Notes: generated by a model from the letters alone, not told the origin. Shown: positions 39,777 to 49,217, numbered from the stretch's first letter. The stretch is DNA of 51,613 bases from Phytomonas francai (GCA_001766655.1 MJCC01000019.1:224625-276237); one strand, 5' to 3'. A program made the numbers and translations.

Positions 39777-41138
39777 ATGACAAGAGTCTTCGTACAGAGC
39801 AACCCCAAGCATGCCCTAGCGGGCCTTAGCGATGGTGTTCGTAACGGCGGGGCCACGGGCGTTGGGCTGGGCGTGGCTGCGCTCGTCATGGCCACCTCCG
39901 CGGGCGCCTCTGAGGAGGGCGCGTTAGGCACCGCGAAAGGCCTTGGTGCGGGTCTTGTTGGCTTAGCTGGGCTTGCCGAGTACGGGACCTACGCCGGGGT
40001 CAGGCAGCTCGTCCGTGGCATCACAAACACCCCGGAGGCCACAAGTCACGCGTTGAAGGGGGACCAGTTGTGGGATAGCACCTTAGGAAAGTGGACCGAG
40101 GTTAACTTATGGGAGGACCTCGCGGCCCTGCCGACCACCGACGAAGATATCAAAGCTAAAGCGAGGAGGAAGTTTATTGAGCAGGAAAATGATTTACGGA
40201 AGGATACGAAGGCCAAGAATGACACCACTCACGAGGGTTCCAACGTAGCGCCTAAGTCGTCATGCTTGGATTATTATACTCTCCTGGAGGTCGACAGAAC
40301 GGCCACCACAGAGGAAATCAAAAAGGCCTTTATGCGCAAGGCTTTGGTGTCTCATCCAGACAAGAATCCAAACGACCCCGACGCCACGCGACGATTTCAG
40401 CGGCTGTTGACGGCCTACAACACCCTGAACAATGAGGTGATGCGCATGACGTACGACCAGTACGGGGAGGATTTGTCGTCGCAGGGAGAGGGGGGCAACG
40501 CAAACGCGGCGGAATCGGCCAACCCGTTTGAGTTGTTGCTGGGAACTGAGTTCCTCGAGCCACTGACGGGAGGACTGCGCTGTATTTACTACTTTGAGTC
40601 CAATGCTGTGTACACCAATGAGATGCTTACAGAACTGCACTGTCGGAACCGTTTACGGGTTGCGCGTAACTTACTTTCCTTCCTAGAGGCTGGTGGTGAG
40701 GAGCGGTTTCGTGTGCTGTTGCGTGACGCCCTCTCGACTCGATGTGGGCGACAGATAGTAGCTTGCGTGGCTAAGGGCTATCACACCGTCGCTCGACAGG
40801 GTCTTTATGGCAGCAACTGGAAGCGGGAATTGGACGGTTGGTACTCCTCAAAGGTGCTTTCGTTATCTTCCACTGCCCATACTGCGGCGGCTAGTGCGAA
40901 GGCGGTCACCAAGGCCATAAGGAAGACATTATCTGAGGAGGATCTGATTGAAATGCTTCTCTGTGCATGCAAGTATGATGTTTGTCGCACCGTCATACAG
41001 GCCTTCCGCCTAATTTTGCACGATAATGGTTCCAATGCAAGCGAAAAACAATGGCATGCGCAGCAACTTGATAAACTGAGCAATATCGCTCGGGTAGAAA
41101 TTGAGCGGGAGATGGCTTCTCGTGCAGGCACGAGGTGA
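39777..41138 (+). CDS. DnaJ-domain (Hsp40) protein with DnaJ-X-like C-terminal region
   Basis: A 453-residue J-protein, expected to recruit and stimulate an Hsp70. Residues 1-95 are Gly/Ala/Val-rich with weakly hydrophobic stretches (GVGLGVAALVMATSAG and GLGAGLVGLAGLAEYG), a pattern seen in several DnaJ-X and VPS13-associated proteins that touch membranes. A charged linker follows. The J-domain at about 165-230 contains YYTLLEVDRTATTEEIKKAF, the catalytic SHPDKNP and MTYDQYGED. There is no Gly/Phe or zinc-finger region. The C-terminal 200 residues (starting FELLLGTEFLEPL) are helical and look like the DnaJ-X domain (LLRDALSTRCGRQIV; ACKYDVCRTVIQAF). The start is the ATG at 39777; it overlaps the stop of a two-codon upstream frame. 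Confidence 0.9.
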   Translation: MTRVFVQSNPKHALAGLSDGVRNGGATGVGLGVAALVMATSAGASEEGALGTAKGLGAGLVGLAGLAEYGTYAGVRQLVRGITNTPEATSHALKGDQLWDSTLGKWTEVNLWEDLAALPTTDEDIKAKARRKFIEQENDLRKDTKAKNDTTHEGSNVAPKSSCLDYYTLLEVDRTATTEEIKKAFMRKALVSHPDKNPNDPDATRRFQRLLTAYNTLNNEVMRMTYDQYGEDLSSQGEGGNANAAESANPFELLLGTEFLEPLTGGLRCIYYFESNAVYTNEMLTELHCRNRLRVARNLLSFLEAGGEERFRVLLRDALSTRCGRQIVACVAKGYHTVARQGLYGSNWKRELDGWYSSKVLSLSSTAHTAAASAKAVTKAIRKTLSEEDLIEMLLCACKYDVCRTVIQAFRLILHDNGSNASEKQWHAQQLDKLSNIARVEIEREMASRAGTR

Positions 41139-41890
41139 CGTTGGTATAAAGCATCCAGATAATAGCCCATACCACTGGATTCGTATTTTAATTTATTTTT
41201 ATATTCTATTACGCGGATGAGCATTCATTTCCTTGATTTTCATTGACTGTGCACTCGATTTAATATACTGGAAATGAGTTAACAACCTATTGTATTCGGA
41301 AGGATTGTTTCATATATAAATTATAGAGAAGGATATGGTTCAATTAACGATGTTATATATACATATATATGTGTAGTTTCATCTTAATGATTCATCTTCT
41401 TTCAATTCACACATGGAGCATCTCGTTTCTAAGGCTCCATTCAGCATATTGTGGTGTTACTATTCGTAGTTTTTGGATTTTTAGTACTATTTTTCCTTGT
41501 AATAAAAGGCAGTGTCTGGAGTCATGAAAGCTAGAGAAGTTTGATTCCAAATACCAGAAACCCATTCACTATAATCTTATTCATGTTGTCTTTTTTTTTC
41601 TCCACTGCTCTCTTTTCTTTTGATGTGGATATATGCATGAAAAGGGAGAGGCATACTTTTAATTTGCACTATTTTATTAAATGGGCTCGAAGAATGGTTG
41701 CCAGTTCTGTTACATACCAAATATGGTTCCCCCCTCAGAATGTTTCATCAAAAGCAGTTTCTATGACTGATGCCTTTATGTGTGTAATTTGTATGAACAC
41801 ATATTCTAATTTTCTGTTTCACTTTTCATTTTATAAAATTAGCTACAGTTCCCGAAACACAAAGGTTATATAAGAGCTACTCGTAAGGTG
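41139..41890. other. Intergenic region
   Basis: AT-rich spacer with a TA-rich patch near 41352-41370. A 110-codon frame at 41541-41873 begins with TTG and is Phe/Ser-rich; I do not support it as a gene. Confidence 0.5.
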
Positions 41891-43003
41891 ATGAATGATA
41901 CTACCACTGATGCGACACATTCCGCTTTGCCCCACGCTAGCAAGGAGGGTGATACGTTACTGAAGAATGTGGTGGACTTCCTTGGTTTTATTTACGGTAA
42001 TAAGTCTATCGTTCGCGATGAGAAACAAGAACTAAATGCTGCACACACTGTCCAACCCGTGGGCCACACAGGACAACGTTTGAGCACGCGAGCAAGTTTG
42101 TACAAGAAGGCCCTTGGAACTGTGCAGCCCTCTCGCGGCGCCACAGAAGCGATCGTTCCTTCAGCGAGTTCGGAAACGGAAAAGGTTCAGGATGCAAAAA
42201 ACATGGGCGAGAACGATTACATTGAGCAATTGTTAAATCATCTTATGCGGACATACTCGACACAGAAAATCCCTGAAGATTTCGCCGCTACGGGTAAAGA
42301 GTGGCGGTCTAATTACGTCTTCAACAGCGGTGAAAAAAACGCGTTGGCACAATTCAGCTCGGTTCGAAACATCCCGAAGGAAGGCATGGATATGTCAAAT
42401 TTTGTAAATCAGACTCTGGATTGCTTCTTGAGACCTGGTGCACAGCTAAACTCAACGTGCTCTGTCTTATCCAACCTTGAGATGGACCCAAACTTTGTGA
42501 ACATGCTTTCCTTCAATACTCGAAGCAGCCTTCAAAACACTGTAGACGATGCCGAAGAAATAACTGAGACGCTGAAGCCCATGTTTTTTGGGAAGCAAGC
42601 CATGTTTAAATCCGTTGCGTCTATCCCACAGACCGAGTCGATTGATCGATCTTCAAGCACCATACGCGTGTCGAAGATGTCAATACCACACTTGCCACTG
42701 ATCCGGAAGGGGGGTGCTGCGGGGGTCGGATCCACCCCCGTCGCCATGCAGAGCCTGACGTTAGACTCCAAAGAGTTTGGGCCGCGCCGTCGAAGTGGCA
42801 GTTTGGACGACTTCTCGGAGGGGGCTGAGGTGAGGAGCACCCCCTCATCGGATCCCGCCGCGCACGCCCTGCCAAACCCCACCGACATCTCCGCGCTCGC
42901 GGCGGAGATGGTGAACCGGGAGACGCTCAGCAGGAATATCCTCCTCGCATTGGAGCAGCAGTTGAGAGGGTACATTGTATCCGCGTGTGATATACGGAAA
43001 TAA
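41891..43003 (+). CDS. Hypothetical protein, 370 residues
   Basis: I do not recognise the family. The protein is soluble, with no membrane segment and no signal peptide. Possible helices are KNVVDFLGFIYGN (about 25-37), IEQLLNHLMRTY (about 111-122) and the C-terminal ALAAEMVNRETLSRNILL region. The middle is Ser/Thr/Asn-rich. A basic, Ser-rich stretch, PRRRSGSLDDFSEG, resembles a phosphorylation or 14-3-3-type site. The coding DNA changes from balanced to clearly GC-rich at about 42700 and stays so nearly to the stop codon. The ATG at 41891 follows an in-frame GTG and is the first methionine. Confidence 0.75.
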   Translation: MNDTTTDATHSALPHASKEGDTLLKNVVDFLGFIYGNKSIVRDEKQELNAAHTVQPVGHTGQRLSTRASLYKKALGTVQPSRGATEAIVPSASSETEKVQDAKNMGENDYIEQLLNHLMRTYSTQKIPEDFAATGKEWRSNYVFNSGEKNALAQFSSVRNIPKEGMDMSNFVNQTLDCFLRPGAQLNSTCSVLSNLEMDPNFVNMLSFNTRSSLQNTVDDAEEITETLKPMFFGKQAMFKSVASIPQTESIDRSSSTIRVSKMSIPHLPLIRKGGAAGVGSTPVAMQSLTLDSKEFGPRRRSGSLDDFSEGAEVRSTPSSDPAAHALPNPTDISALAAEMVNRETLSRNILLALEQQLRGYIVSACDIRK

Positions 43004-43958
43004 AGTGGTGCAGGGCTTGAGGGGTGGGGTGGGGGGAGGCCATGAAATGGCTTCGTGTTGGCCTAACGTAACGGTCGTTGGCATTTCAGGGTGCGGATGA
43101 CAGACCGCTATAATCGAGCCATCTTGCACAGTAAGGACATAATAAACTTGAAAAATAAGGTTCATGGTGATCTTTGGGATGTTCACATACTTTTGGAAAT
43201 TTCACTTTTTCACAGACAGGAGGTCTTTCATCTCACAGTGGCATCGCACGGCGAAAAGGGCTAACATTATCAAGTGCCGAAAAAGACTTTTTATATTTTA
43301 AAATGTTTTTATTATACGTACGAAACCCTTTGATTTAAATTCAACGATTTATAAACCTTTTTTTTTTTGGCGCCTAATTTATATTTATTTTCCAAAATCT
43401 TAAAAAAAAATGCAAACTGATAATTATTTTCGTTTTCATTCGTGTGAAAGGAAATAAACTATTCGATGCATTGTGTTTATTTACACGACTATTGCATAGA
43501 TTTTAATTTTTACTTGGCATTTTCTCGAAGAAGCCCATGATCAAGGGAGGGCATGTTTGGGTGTGTAATTCAATCGAGAGATTATGTTGTGTGCATAATT
43601 TCTGATGACTATGACCAAGTAGGAAGTCGAAATGCAGTTCAATAGTCGCTATCTAGGTAAGATGACTTTTATTGGCATCTTTCCCTGATATATAAAAGTA
43701 GATATGAATAATTAGAATCGCTTTTGTTTGTATATAGGTCGTTAGAACCTTATTTAGGTTTTGTATTATACTTTATTTTGGGCTATTTTAGTTCCTTTAA
43801 ACGCAGTCTTATTTATTTATACACATGATGTCAAATATACACTGCCGAATACCCCCCTTTTTTTTTTATATACACTACTTGAATTCGATTCTCCTTTCTT
43901 TCACGTTGTCGACAGGTTTAGGCAATTGAATTATTTGAGGGATACGCTGATTTTCCTT
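43004..43958. other. Intergenic region
   Basis: AT-rich spacer with poly-T runs; no gene that I can support. Confidence 0.5.
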
Positions 43959-44033
43959 CCTTTTCGTTATTTACTTTCCTTCCCTTGTCACCTATTATTT
44001 AAATACCCCCCATCTCACCCCTTTGAACTCAAG
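43959..44033 (+). promoter_or_regulatory. Predicted spliced-leader acceptor for the gene at 44075
   Basis: A long C/T-rich tract with almost no purines ends in GAACTCAAG, with AG at 44032-44033. The first ATG downstream (44068) opens a 9-codon frame that overlaps the presumed start at 44075. Confidence 0.6.
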
Positions 44034-44074
44034 GAGGCACGCTACGGGTAACGCACAGCCTTTTAATATGCCCG

Positions 44075-45076
44075 ATGCTCACACGATGCCCTATTAATTG
44101 GATGCGGGTTTTGTGTTTAACGATGATCCCGGGCGGGGGGGCGATGACGCCCGCGCTCGCGCGCCTGGGGTATACGCCCTACCATCTGATGACGTGCTTT
44201 CAGGACGGCCACGCCAGCGCGCACGCCGCCGCCTGGGCAGGGATGCTCGACGGCACGCGCGCGTACAATTCGAGGCTCTTCGCGACCCACGACAGCCTCG
44301 TCGGCCCCCCCGCGGCGGGCCTCTACGATCGCATCCTGAGAGAGTGCCCGGGCTTTACGAAGGTGGTGCTTGTCGTGGAGCCGCGCAAGGACGCGTGGGC
44401 CGCGGAATACGACGCGTGCGTGGAGGGGCTCGGCGAGTTCATGCGGCGCATCGGGAGCTCGAAAAAGTTCAATGCCGCCTTTACAAACATGGTTGGGAAA
44501 ATGGTCGTGCAGGGTGGGCGGGATCAGGTGCATTCGCCATCCATGCCTATTCACGGCAAGCGCTCGGTTGATGGCGGGGGATGCTCGGGCCCGGAGGTGG
44601 TGAGGCCGTCGGCGGCCTCGAAGGTCCCGGAGGAGGATTTCGTACGTGGTGAAGCGGCGGGAAATGGACCCAAGGAGGGGCCGGCGACGAGCCCTCGCGC
44701 TATCGCGCTTTGGCAGTTCGAGGAAAGCGTTAAGATGCGCGTTCCTGCAGGGAGATTGTTGGTTTACCGCTACGGCGACGGCTGGGGACCGCTCTGCGCG
44801 TTTCTCGAGAAGCCGATCCCAGACGAACCCTTCCCTGCTTACGACAACGGGCTCCGGATGCTCACTAACCTGGTGGAAAAGGTGCTCTTTATCGAACTAG
44901 TGCGTAAATGGGTGACAAGGCTGTTTGGTCTTTGTTTATTCTTTATGCTTTTGCCCTATTTTAGAGGCGGGGCGACGTATTTTCATGAAATGTTTCGAGA
45001 GTGTTCTATCGCATTTGGACGCGATTCACATTCAGGGGCTGTGGCTAAGTCTGTGGAAGCATCTCCCCCTTCTTGA
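44075..45076 (+). CDS. P-loop sulfotransferase-like protein (Sulfotransfer_4 type) with degenerate P-loop and C-terminal membrane segment
   Basis: A 333-residue protein. It follows the plan of the Sulfotransfer_4 family: a P-loop region followed by LARLGYTPYHLMTCF, a central CPGFTKVVLVVEPRKDAW segment (the usual VRDP strand), and the family C-terminal hallmark VPAGRLLVYRYGDGWGPLCAFL with KPIPDEPFPAYDN. The P-loop, normally GTGTTSL-like, here reads PGGGAMTPAL (about residues 19-28), so PAPS binding is doubtful. A variable insert of about 75 residues (about 155-230) separates the halves. After the domain comes a hydrophobic helix, LFGLCLFFMLLPYF, which suggests a membrane anchor. The start could be 44075 or the next in-frame ATG at 44102; translation may be influenced by the overlapping ATG frame at 44068. 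Confidence 0.75.
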   Translation: MLTRCPINWMRVLCLTMIPGGGAMTPALARLGYTPYHLMTCFQDGHASAHAAAWAGMLDGTRAYNSRLFATHDSLVGPPAAGLYDRILRECPGFTKVVLVVEPRKDAWAAEYDACVEGLGEFMRRIGSSKKFNAAFTNMVGKMVVQGGRDQVHSPSMPIHGKRSVDGGGCSGPEVVRPSAASKVPEEDFVRGEAAGNGPKEGPATSPRAIALWQFEESVKMRVPAGRLLVYRYGDGWGPLCAFLEKPIPDEPFPAYDNGLRMLTNLVEKVLFIELVRKWVTRLFGLCLFFMLLPYFRGGATYFHEMFRECSIAFGRDSHSGAVAKSVEASPPS

Positions 45077-45371
45077 GTCGAGACCTTACCTCCTTGACCT
45101 GAATCCAATTTTGGAATACGCTTTATAGGTTTTAATTTTATTTTGTAGAGAAGGGCGATGAAAAGGATCGAGTGACTGCATGAAAAATGAATGGTTAAGA
45201 GGAAGTGATTGAATGCCTGTTTTCAATGCATGGATGTTTACGTAGGTAGGCCTGCCTCATCTTATCGTCTTCATCGCTACAGAATTGTATTAACGTCTGG
45301 AATTGTGGGGGCTGTCTATTTTCTTAGTGTATCAGAGATAATGAGGAGAGAGTTATTTTTGTTTACCGCTT

Positions 45372-45405
<34 letters not shown>

Positions 45406-46033
45406 CCTACTTTATTATATAGTGATGACATCCTGTTAGTCCAGCTTTGACAGCCCTGTTCTATACCAGCGGCATGCGCTCTGCTTGGACAACTTGGTGT
45501 GATGAAACCACTAAGTTTTTCGGCATATGAATACGTCTAGCCTTGGCTCTTATGACTCTTTGACTGTCCTTCTTAGTTATATCAAAATTGATGAAGTCTT
45601 TTTATTAGGTACGTTGTACTTGCATGGATTTAGTCGCATGTTTCCCCCTTTGCCTTTGCGTGCATGAGTATAGGCTGAGGAGCCGGAAACCTGTTTTTAT
45701 GTGGGACGATTCTCATTACTTTTCCATTCCTTTTCTACAGGAAGTGATGATAAATTGCGTCTATGAGAAGGTTGCTGAAAGTTAATGGAGGCCAATTCTC
45801 TTTAATGAGCTACCTTGGAAACTTTTTAATTTTACTTTCTGAGCGTCTCATTCTTTGTGACGTGTGCTCTCCAGAGATTTCACCACTGTTTAACATTATT
45901 TTCGCACTACTCTTTATGATTGTGAAGAAAAAGTTCTTCATCTACGGTTTATGGTGGCTGTGAGTCTGACAGGCCTATTGTATTGCGTTTTTATGAGTCC
46001 AAAGCGAAGTTAACTTCATAGCGACATATATTT
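45077..46033. other. Intergenic region
   Basis: AT-rich spacer with a (TA)n microsatellite at 45372-45396. No gene that I can support. Confidence 0.5.
45372..45396. repeat. (TA)n microsatellite
   Basis: About twelve TA units in the spacer upstream of the aquaglyceroporin. Confidence 0.9.
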
Positions 46034-46085
46034 CTACCCCCTTTCTTGTTCTTCTTTTCATTTCCGTTGCACTGTAATCTTGCAG
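46034..46085 (+). promoter_or_regulatory. Predicted spliced-leader acceptor for the aquaglyceroporin
   Basis: A pyrimidine-rich tract (46032-46080) ends in CTTGCAG with AG at 46084-46085. It places the mRNA 5' end just before a 24-codon upstream frame and the ATG at 46176. Confidence 0.65.
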
Positions 46086-46101
46086 ATCAAAATTAATAAT
46101 T

Positions 46102-46176
46102 ATGACAAACCAAAATAAAGTTATTTCGTGTTTTAAGTATAAAATACGCCAAAGGTACTTTTTACAAGATTTTTAA
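46102..46176 (+). other. Upstream open reading frame overlapping the aquaglyceroporin start
   Basis: The first ATG after the predicted splice site (46102) opens 24 codons (MTNQNKVISCFKYKIRQRYF and four more) ending in TAA at 46174-46176. The last A of that stop is the A of the next ATG (TAATG). Such overlaps can allow re-initiation, but coding potential of the peptide itself is not evident. Confidence 0.45.
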
Positions 46177-47123
46177 TGACTCAGCAACCTTTTGAAGGCG
46201 GCAACTGAGTTGAAATTTTAACCGGTACAGATAGCGTTGACGTCAATAACCGAGGAAATGAGGCTTATCATGAAAAACCAAAGGATAGGGGGAAAGTAGA
46301 ATCATTGGAAGAAAACTGGCAGTCCGCGCGTAAATGGCCGCTTTACGAGTACCGCGTGAGTTTGCGGGAGTACTTCGCGGAGTTTTTCGGGATGCTTATT
46401 TTCATGACACTCGGCCAAGGTACGAGCGCCACGACAACCTTTATCACGGCCAAATTTACCGATGAGCAGACGGCCGGGAGCCAGGTGCTGGTGATATTCG
46501 GCTCGGGCTTCGCCGTGGCGATGGGGCTCTTTGTTTGCATGGGTGTCTCCGGCGTCCATATAAACTCCTCGGTGACCTTTGCAAACTGCCTCTTTGCGGC
46601 AATGCCCTGGCGTAAGTTCTCTGGCTACGTCCTCGCACAAACCCTCGTCGGGTTCCTATCCTCGTTTTGCATATACCTGTTCTTCTACGATCGTTTTCAG
46701 ACGGCGAAGAACGAGCTGGCGCCTGGGGAGACAATGATAGCGAAGCATGGTGGGGTATTTTGTACATACCCGCACGAGTCGAACGGGTTGTGTGTGTGGA
46801 GTGAATTCCTGGGTACCGCGGTTCTTCTCTTCTGCATTATGGGCATGCTTGACGTCCGCATGACACCCGCCGATAGCTACAAACCGATCGCGGTTGGGCT
46901 GCTTATCACCGCAATTGGTGTTTCTATTGGTAACAACTCCGGGTTTGCCATGAACACCGCACGTGATCTCGAGCCTCGCATAGCCTCTTCTTTGATTTTT
47001 TGGACCACGGAACCGTTTACCCTTTACAATCACTATTTTTGGATTCCCACGTTTGTCCTCCCGTTCGGTGCTGCCTTTGGAATGTTCTTGTATACCTTTT
47101 TCATTATTCCCGAGAAGGAATGA
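46176..47123 (+). CDS. Aquaglyceroporin (MIP family) with in-frame TGA at codon 11 and altered NPA motifs
   Basis: The conserved body from WPLYEYRVSLREYFAEFFG to the C-terminus is a six-helix major intrinsic protein that conducts water, glycerol and other small solutes. Its frame continues upstream without an ATG to a TGA at 46206-46208, and then to ATG 46176 (MTQQPFEGGN before the stop). With the stop ignored, the frame is 316 codons, close to what I recall for Leishmania AQP1. Starting at the next in-frame ATG, 46392, would remove most of helix 1. The two pore motifs are NSS (46563-46571) and NTA (46953-46961) in place of NPA, while the Arg and Asp after the second (NTARDLEPR) keep the aquaglyceroporin pattern. 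The gene may be a decaying copy, carry a sequencing error, or start unusually. Other genes here stop at TGA, so TGA recoding is unlikely. Confidence 0.8.
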
Positions 47124-47809
47124 GAATTGACGACCCAATAGAGATAATAATGATAAATCAAGAAATTTATTCCTTTCTATAAAAATATTATTTATGTTAG
47201 TTGATTTCTATAAACACCAGTAATATTCTTTAGAATATGGTTAAGGAGTTCACAAAATTAACTTAAATTCTATTTTCACAATTCTATTTAAATATTGTGA
47301 ATTCTTTACTTTTTTTTTTAAGCTATCAAAAAATGACCTTTTACTTTGTTTAAAAAATGTTTTTTTTTATATATATATACGAAATAGGGTAATTTGATAC
47401 TAGTTGTAATGAATGCCAGAATTTATACATATATATTTTAGAAAGTAAATATCGTTATACTCACAGTATGAGACAATAATAAAAGGAACATCTCATTCTT
47501 ACAGTCTGTGAACCAAATGAATATTTACGATATTCAATGGCGAGACAAATGGGTGCTATATAATCTATATATTTTATGTACATGTTGTACGTTGTTGGGA
47601 AAAGGTAATATGAGGAGGAAAATAGGGAGATAAATCAAATTTCTGAAAATTTTTGCTATATTTTTAATTATTACTTTTTATAAACCTTTTACCCATATAG
47701 ACCTATAGGTCAAAAAGGGTTATTTAATTGACCCAAGATAGAGTAGGAGTTAAAGCAGGTCGTCTAGACGCGATCGGGTGTTTATCTTATCTATTTATAT
47801 ATTCCCGCC
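47124..47809. other. Intergenic region
   Basis: Very AT-rich spacer; no gene that I can support. Confidence 0.5.
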
Positions 47810-47854
47810 TCTTTTTTTTTTGTGTGTGTTTATCTTCAACTTGCGTTTTCACAG
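47810..47854 (+). promoter_or_regulatory. Predicted spliced-leader acceptor for the gene at 47957
   Basis: A T-rich tract followed by TG repeats and TTATCTTCAACTTGCG ends in TTTTCACAG, with AG at 47853-47854. Confidence 0.6.
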
Positions 47855-47956
47855 ACCTTGTGTGGATGTACCGCTTGAAAGTATGAGCGATATACATACA
47901 GATTACCTCTCAAGTGTACAAGGCCTTTAAAATAGGGATATTTCAATATAACGGCT

Positions 47957-48613
47957 ATGCTCGATTTCAGTGAGTTTTTCCCGCGCGGTCTGAGGCCGCC
48001 CACCCTGCTCAAGGGGGATGGCTTCCTGATTCACGGCGACCGTTATAGCGGCAAGACCTCGTTTGCCTTTCAGGCGGCTATCAACTGCGTTCTTTCGGGC
48101 GGCCACGTCGTCGTCCTCTGCGAGGAATCCGCGCTCAACGCGAAGATCCCGCGTCCCTTCGTCTCGCTGGGCAGCCTTCCCGAGGAGGCGCTGCATCGCA
48201 TCGAGTTCGTCTACGTCGGGGGCTGGGCCGAGGCCGTGCGGGAGATGGCGGCGATGCGCGCCCTCGAGGAGCTCCCGACGCTCCTCCTCGTCGACGAGGA
48301 CGACTTCACCGGGGGGGGGGAGGGCGGCGCGATGGCCGTCGCCCTTTCCTACCTCAGCAACATCGCCGAGCGCGCGCGCCGCGCCGCGCGGGCGTTTTAC
48401 TACGTCGTCGTCGTGAACGCGGGGGTCGCGGCGGCGTGCGAGCGGAGCCCCCTCGGCAGCCGCCTGCCCCTGCCCTACGCCTCCTTTCCCGTCGTTGGGG
48501 TGTTTATGAGCTGCTTTGGCGTGCTGACGGTGACCCCTGTCGTCGAGGACGCCACGGAGGTCAAACCCGTACAGCTGCACTGGAGCGATGGGCTGAGGCT
48601 GGCAGGGGACTGA
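47957..48613 (+). CDS. Small RecA/Rad51-like ATPase, SWSAP1-like candidate
   Basis: A 218-residue protein with a P-loop GDRYSGKTSFAFQAA (about residues 29-43) and a Walker B-like strand, TLLLVDEDD (about 111-119), in a RecA-type order. Between them, VVVLCEESALNAKIPRPF and LHRIEFVYVGGWAEAVREM match the spacing and flavour of SWSAP1, the small Rad51-paralogue-like ATPase that works with SWS1 in homologous recombination. No second functional domain is present, in line with the short size of that family. The ATP-binding residues Lys and Thr are intact. The first 470 bp of coding sequence are extremely GC-rich. The RecA-like fold is fairly sure; the SWSAP1 identity is an inference from general resemblance and could equally be another Rad51-like paralogue. 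Confidence 0.75.
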   Translation: MLDFSEFFPRGLRPPTLLKGDGFLIHGDRYSGKTSFAFQAAINCVLSGGHVVVLCEESALNAKIPRPFVSLGSLPEEALHRIEFVYVGGWAEAVREMAAMRALEELPTLLLVDEDDFTGGGEGGAMAVALSYLSNIAERARRAARAFYYVVVVNAGVAAACERSPLGSRLPLPYASFPVVGVFMSCFGVLTVTPVVEDATEVKPVQLHWSDGLRLAGD

Positions 48614-49018
48614 GTCGTTTTTTTTTTTTGTGTGTGTGTTTTGACCAAATTGGTGTGGTTTTCAGATACGCATGCGTAAATTGGGGAAAGAACGTGCTTC
48701 AGATCTTTTTTTTATTTGCCCCGAATAGATCGCTACTCTTTTGCTTTATGGTAGTAATTACCCTTTTTTGCCTGGGGAGAAACTAACTAGACAGGCAGAG
48801 GCAATACGAGTAGTGTTTAGCTGTGGCCAAGCTCCATTGCTTTTCCATACATTTTCTTATCTCCAGGCAACTGTAACGGCGGTCTCGTCCTTCCTCCTCT
48901 TCTTTTGTTGTCAAAAAAAGACAGAAACGAGTCTGGTATATTGTCACAATGGAAAAACACGAAACCTAATGTTGGATTTATGGTGATTTGGTAACGAAAG
49001 ATGTGAGTTTGTAATCTT
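48614..49018. other. Intergenic region
   Basis: T-rich spacer with a poly-T/TG run directly after the ATPase stop; no gene seen. Confidence 0.5.
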
Positions 49019-49060
49019 CTGCTTTCTTTTTTCCTTCATCGGTTGGTATACCTTCGCCAG
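49019..49060 (+). promoter_or_regulatory. Predicted spliced-leader acceptor for the calpain-like gene
   Basis: A pyrimidine tract (49016-49037) is followed by TACCTTCGCCAG with AG at 49059-49060. The 157 nt to the ATG at 49218 contain no other ATG that I can see. Confidence 0.6.
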
Positions 49061-49217
49061 GTCTACATTTATTTAAACACTATTATTTTAGTACAATCGT
49101 TTCCCTTAGTACACCTGATCCCCACCGACACAAAAGGGGAGAAGAACCAGAAAAAAAGGAACACCGAGTAACCCACATCTCGACACCGAGCCCCGCACCC
49201 GACAAGCGTGAGCGACC

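Noticed and set aside
41541..41873. 110-codon open frame upstream of 41891
   Set aside because: It begins with TTG, its composition is AT-driven, and it lies in the pyrimidine-rich region preceding the next gene.
46206..46208. TGA in the aquaglyceroporin as selenocysteine or as a reassigned codon
   Set aside because: Other genes here end normally at TGA, the position is in a variable N-terminus with no known redox role, and no SECIS-like element was recognised.
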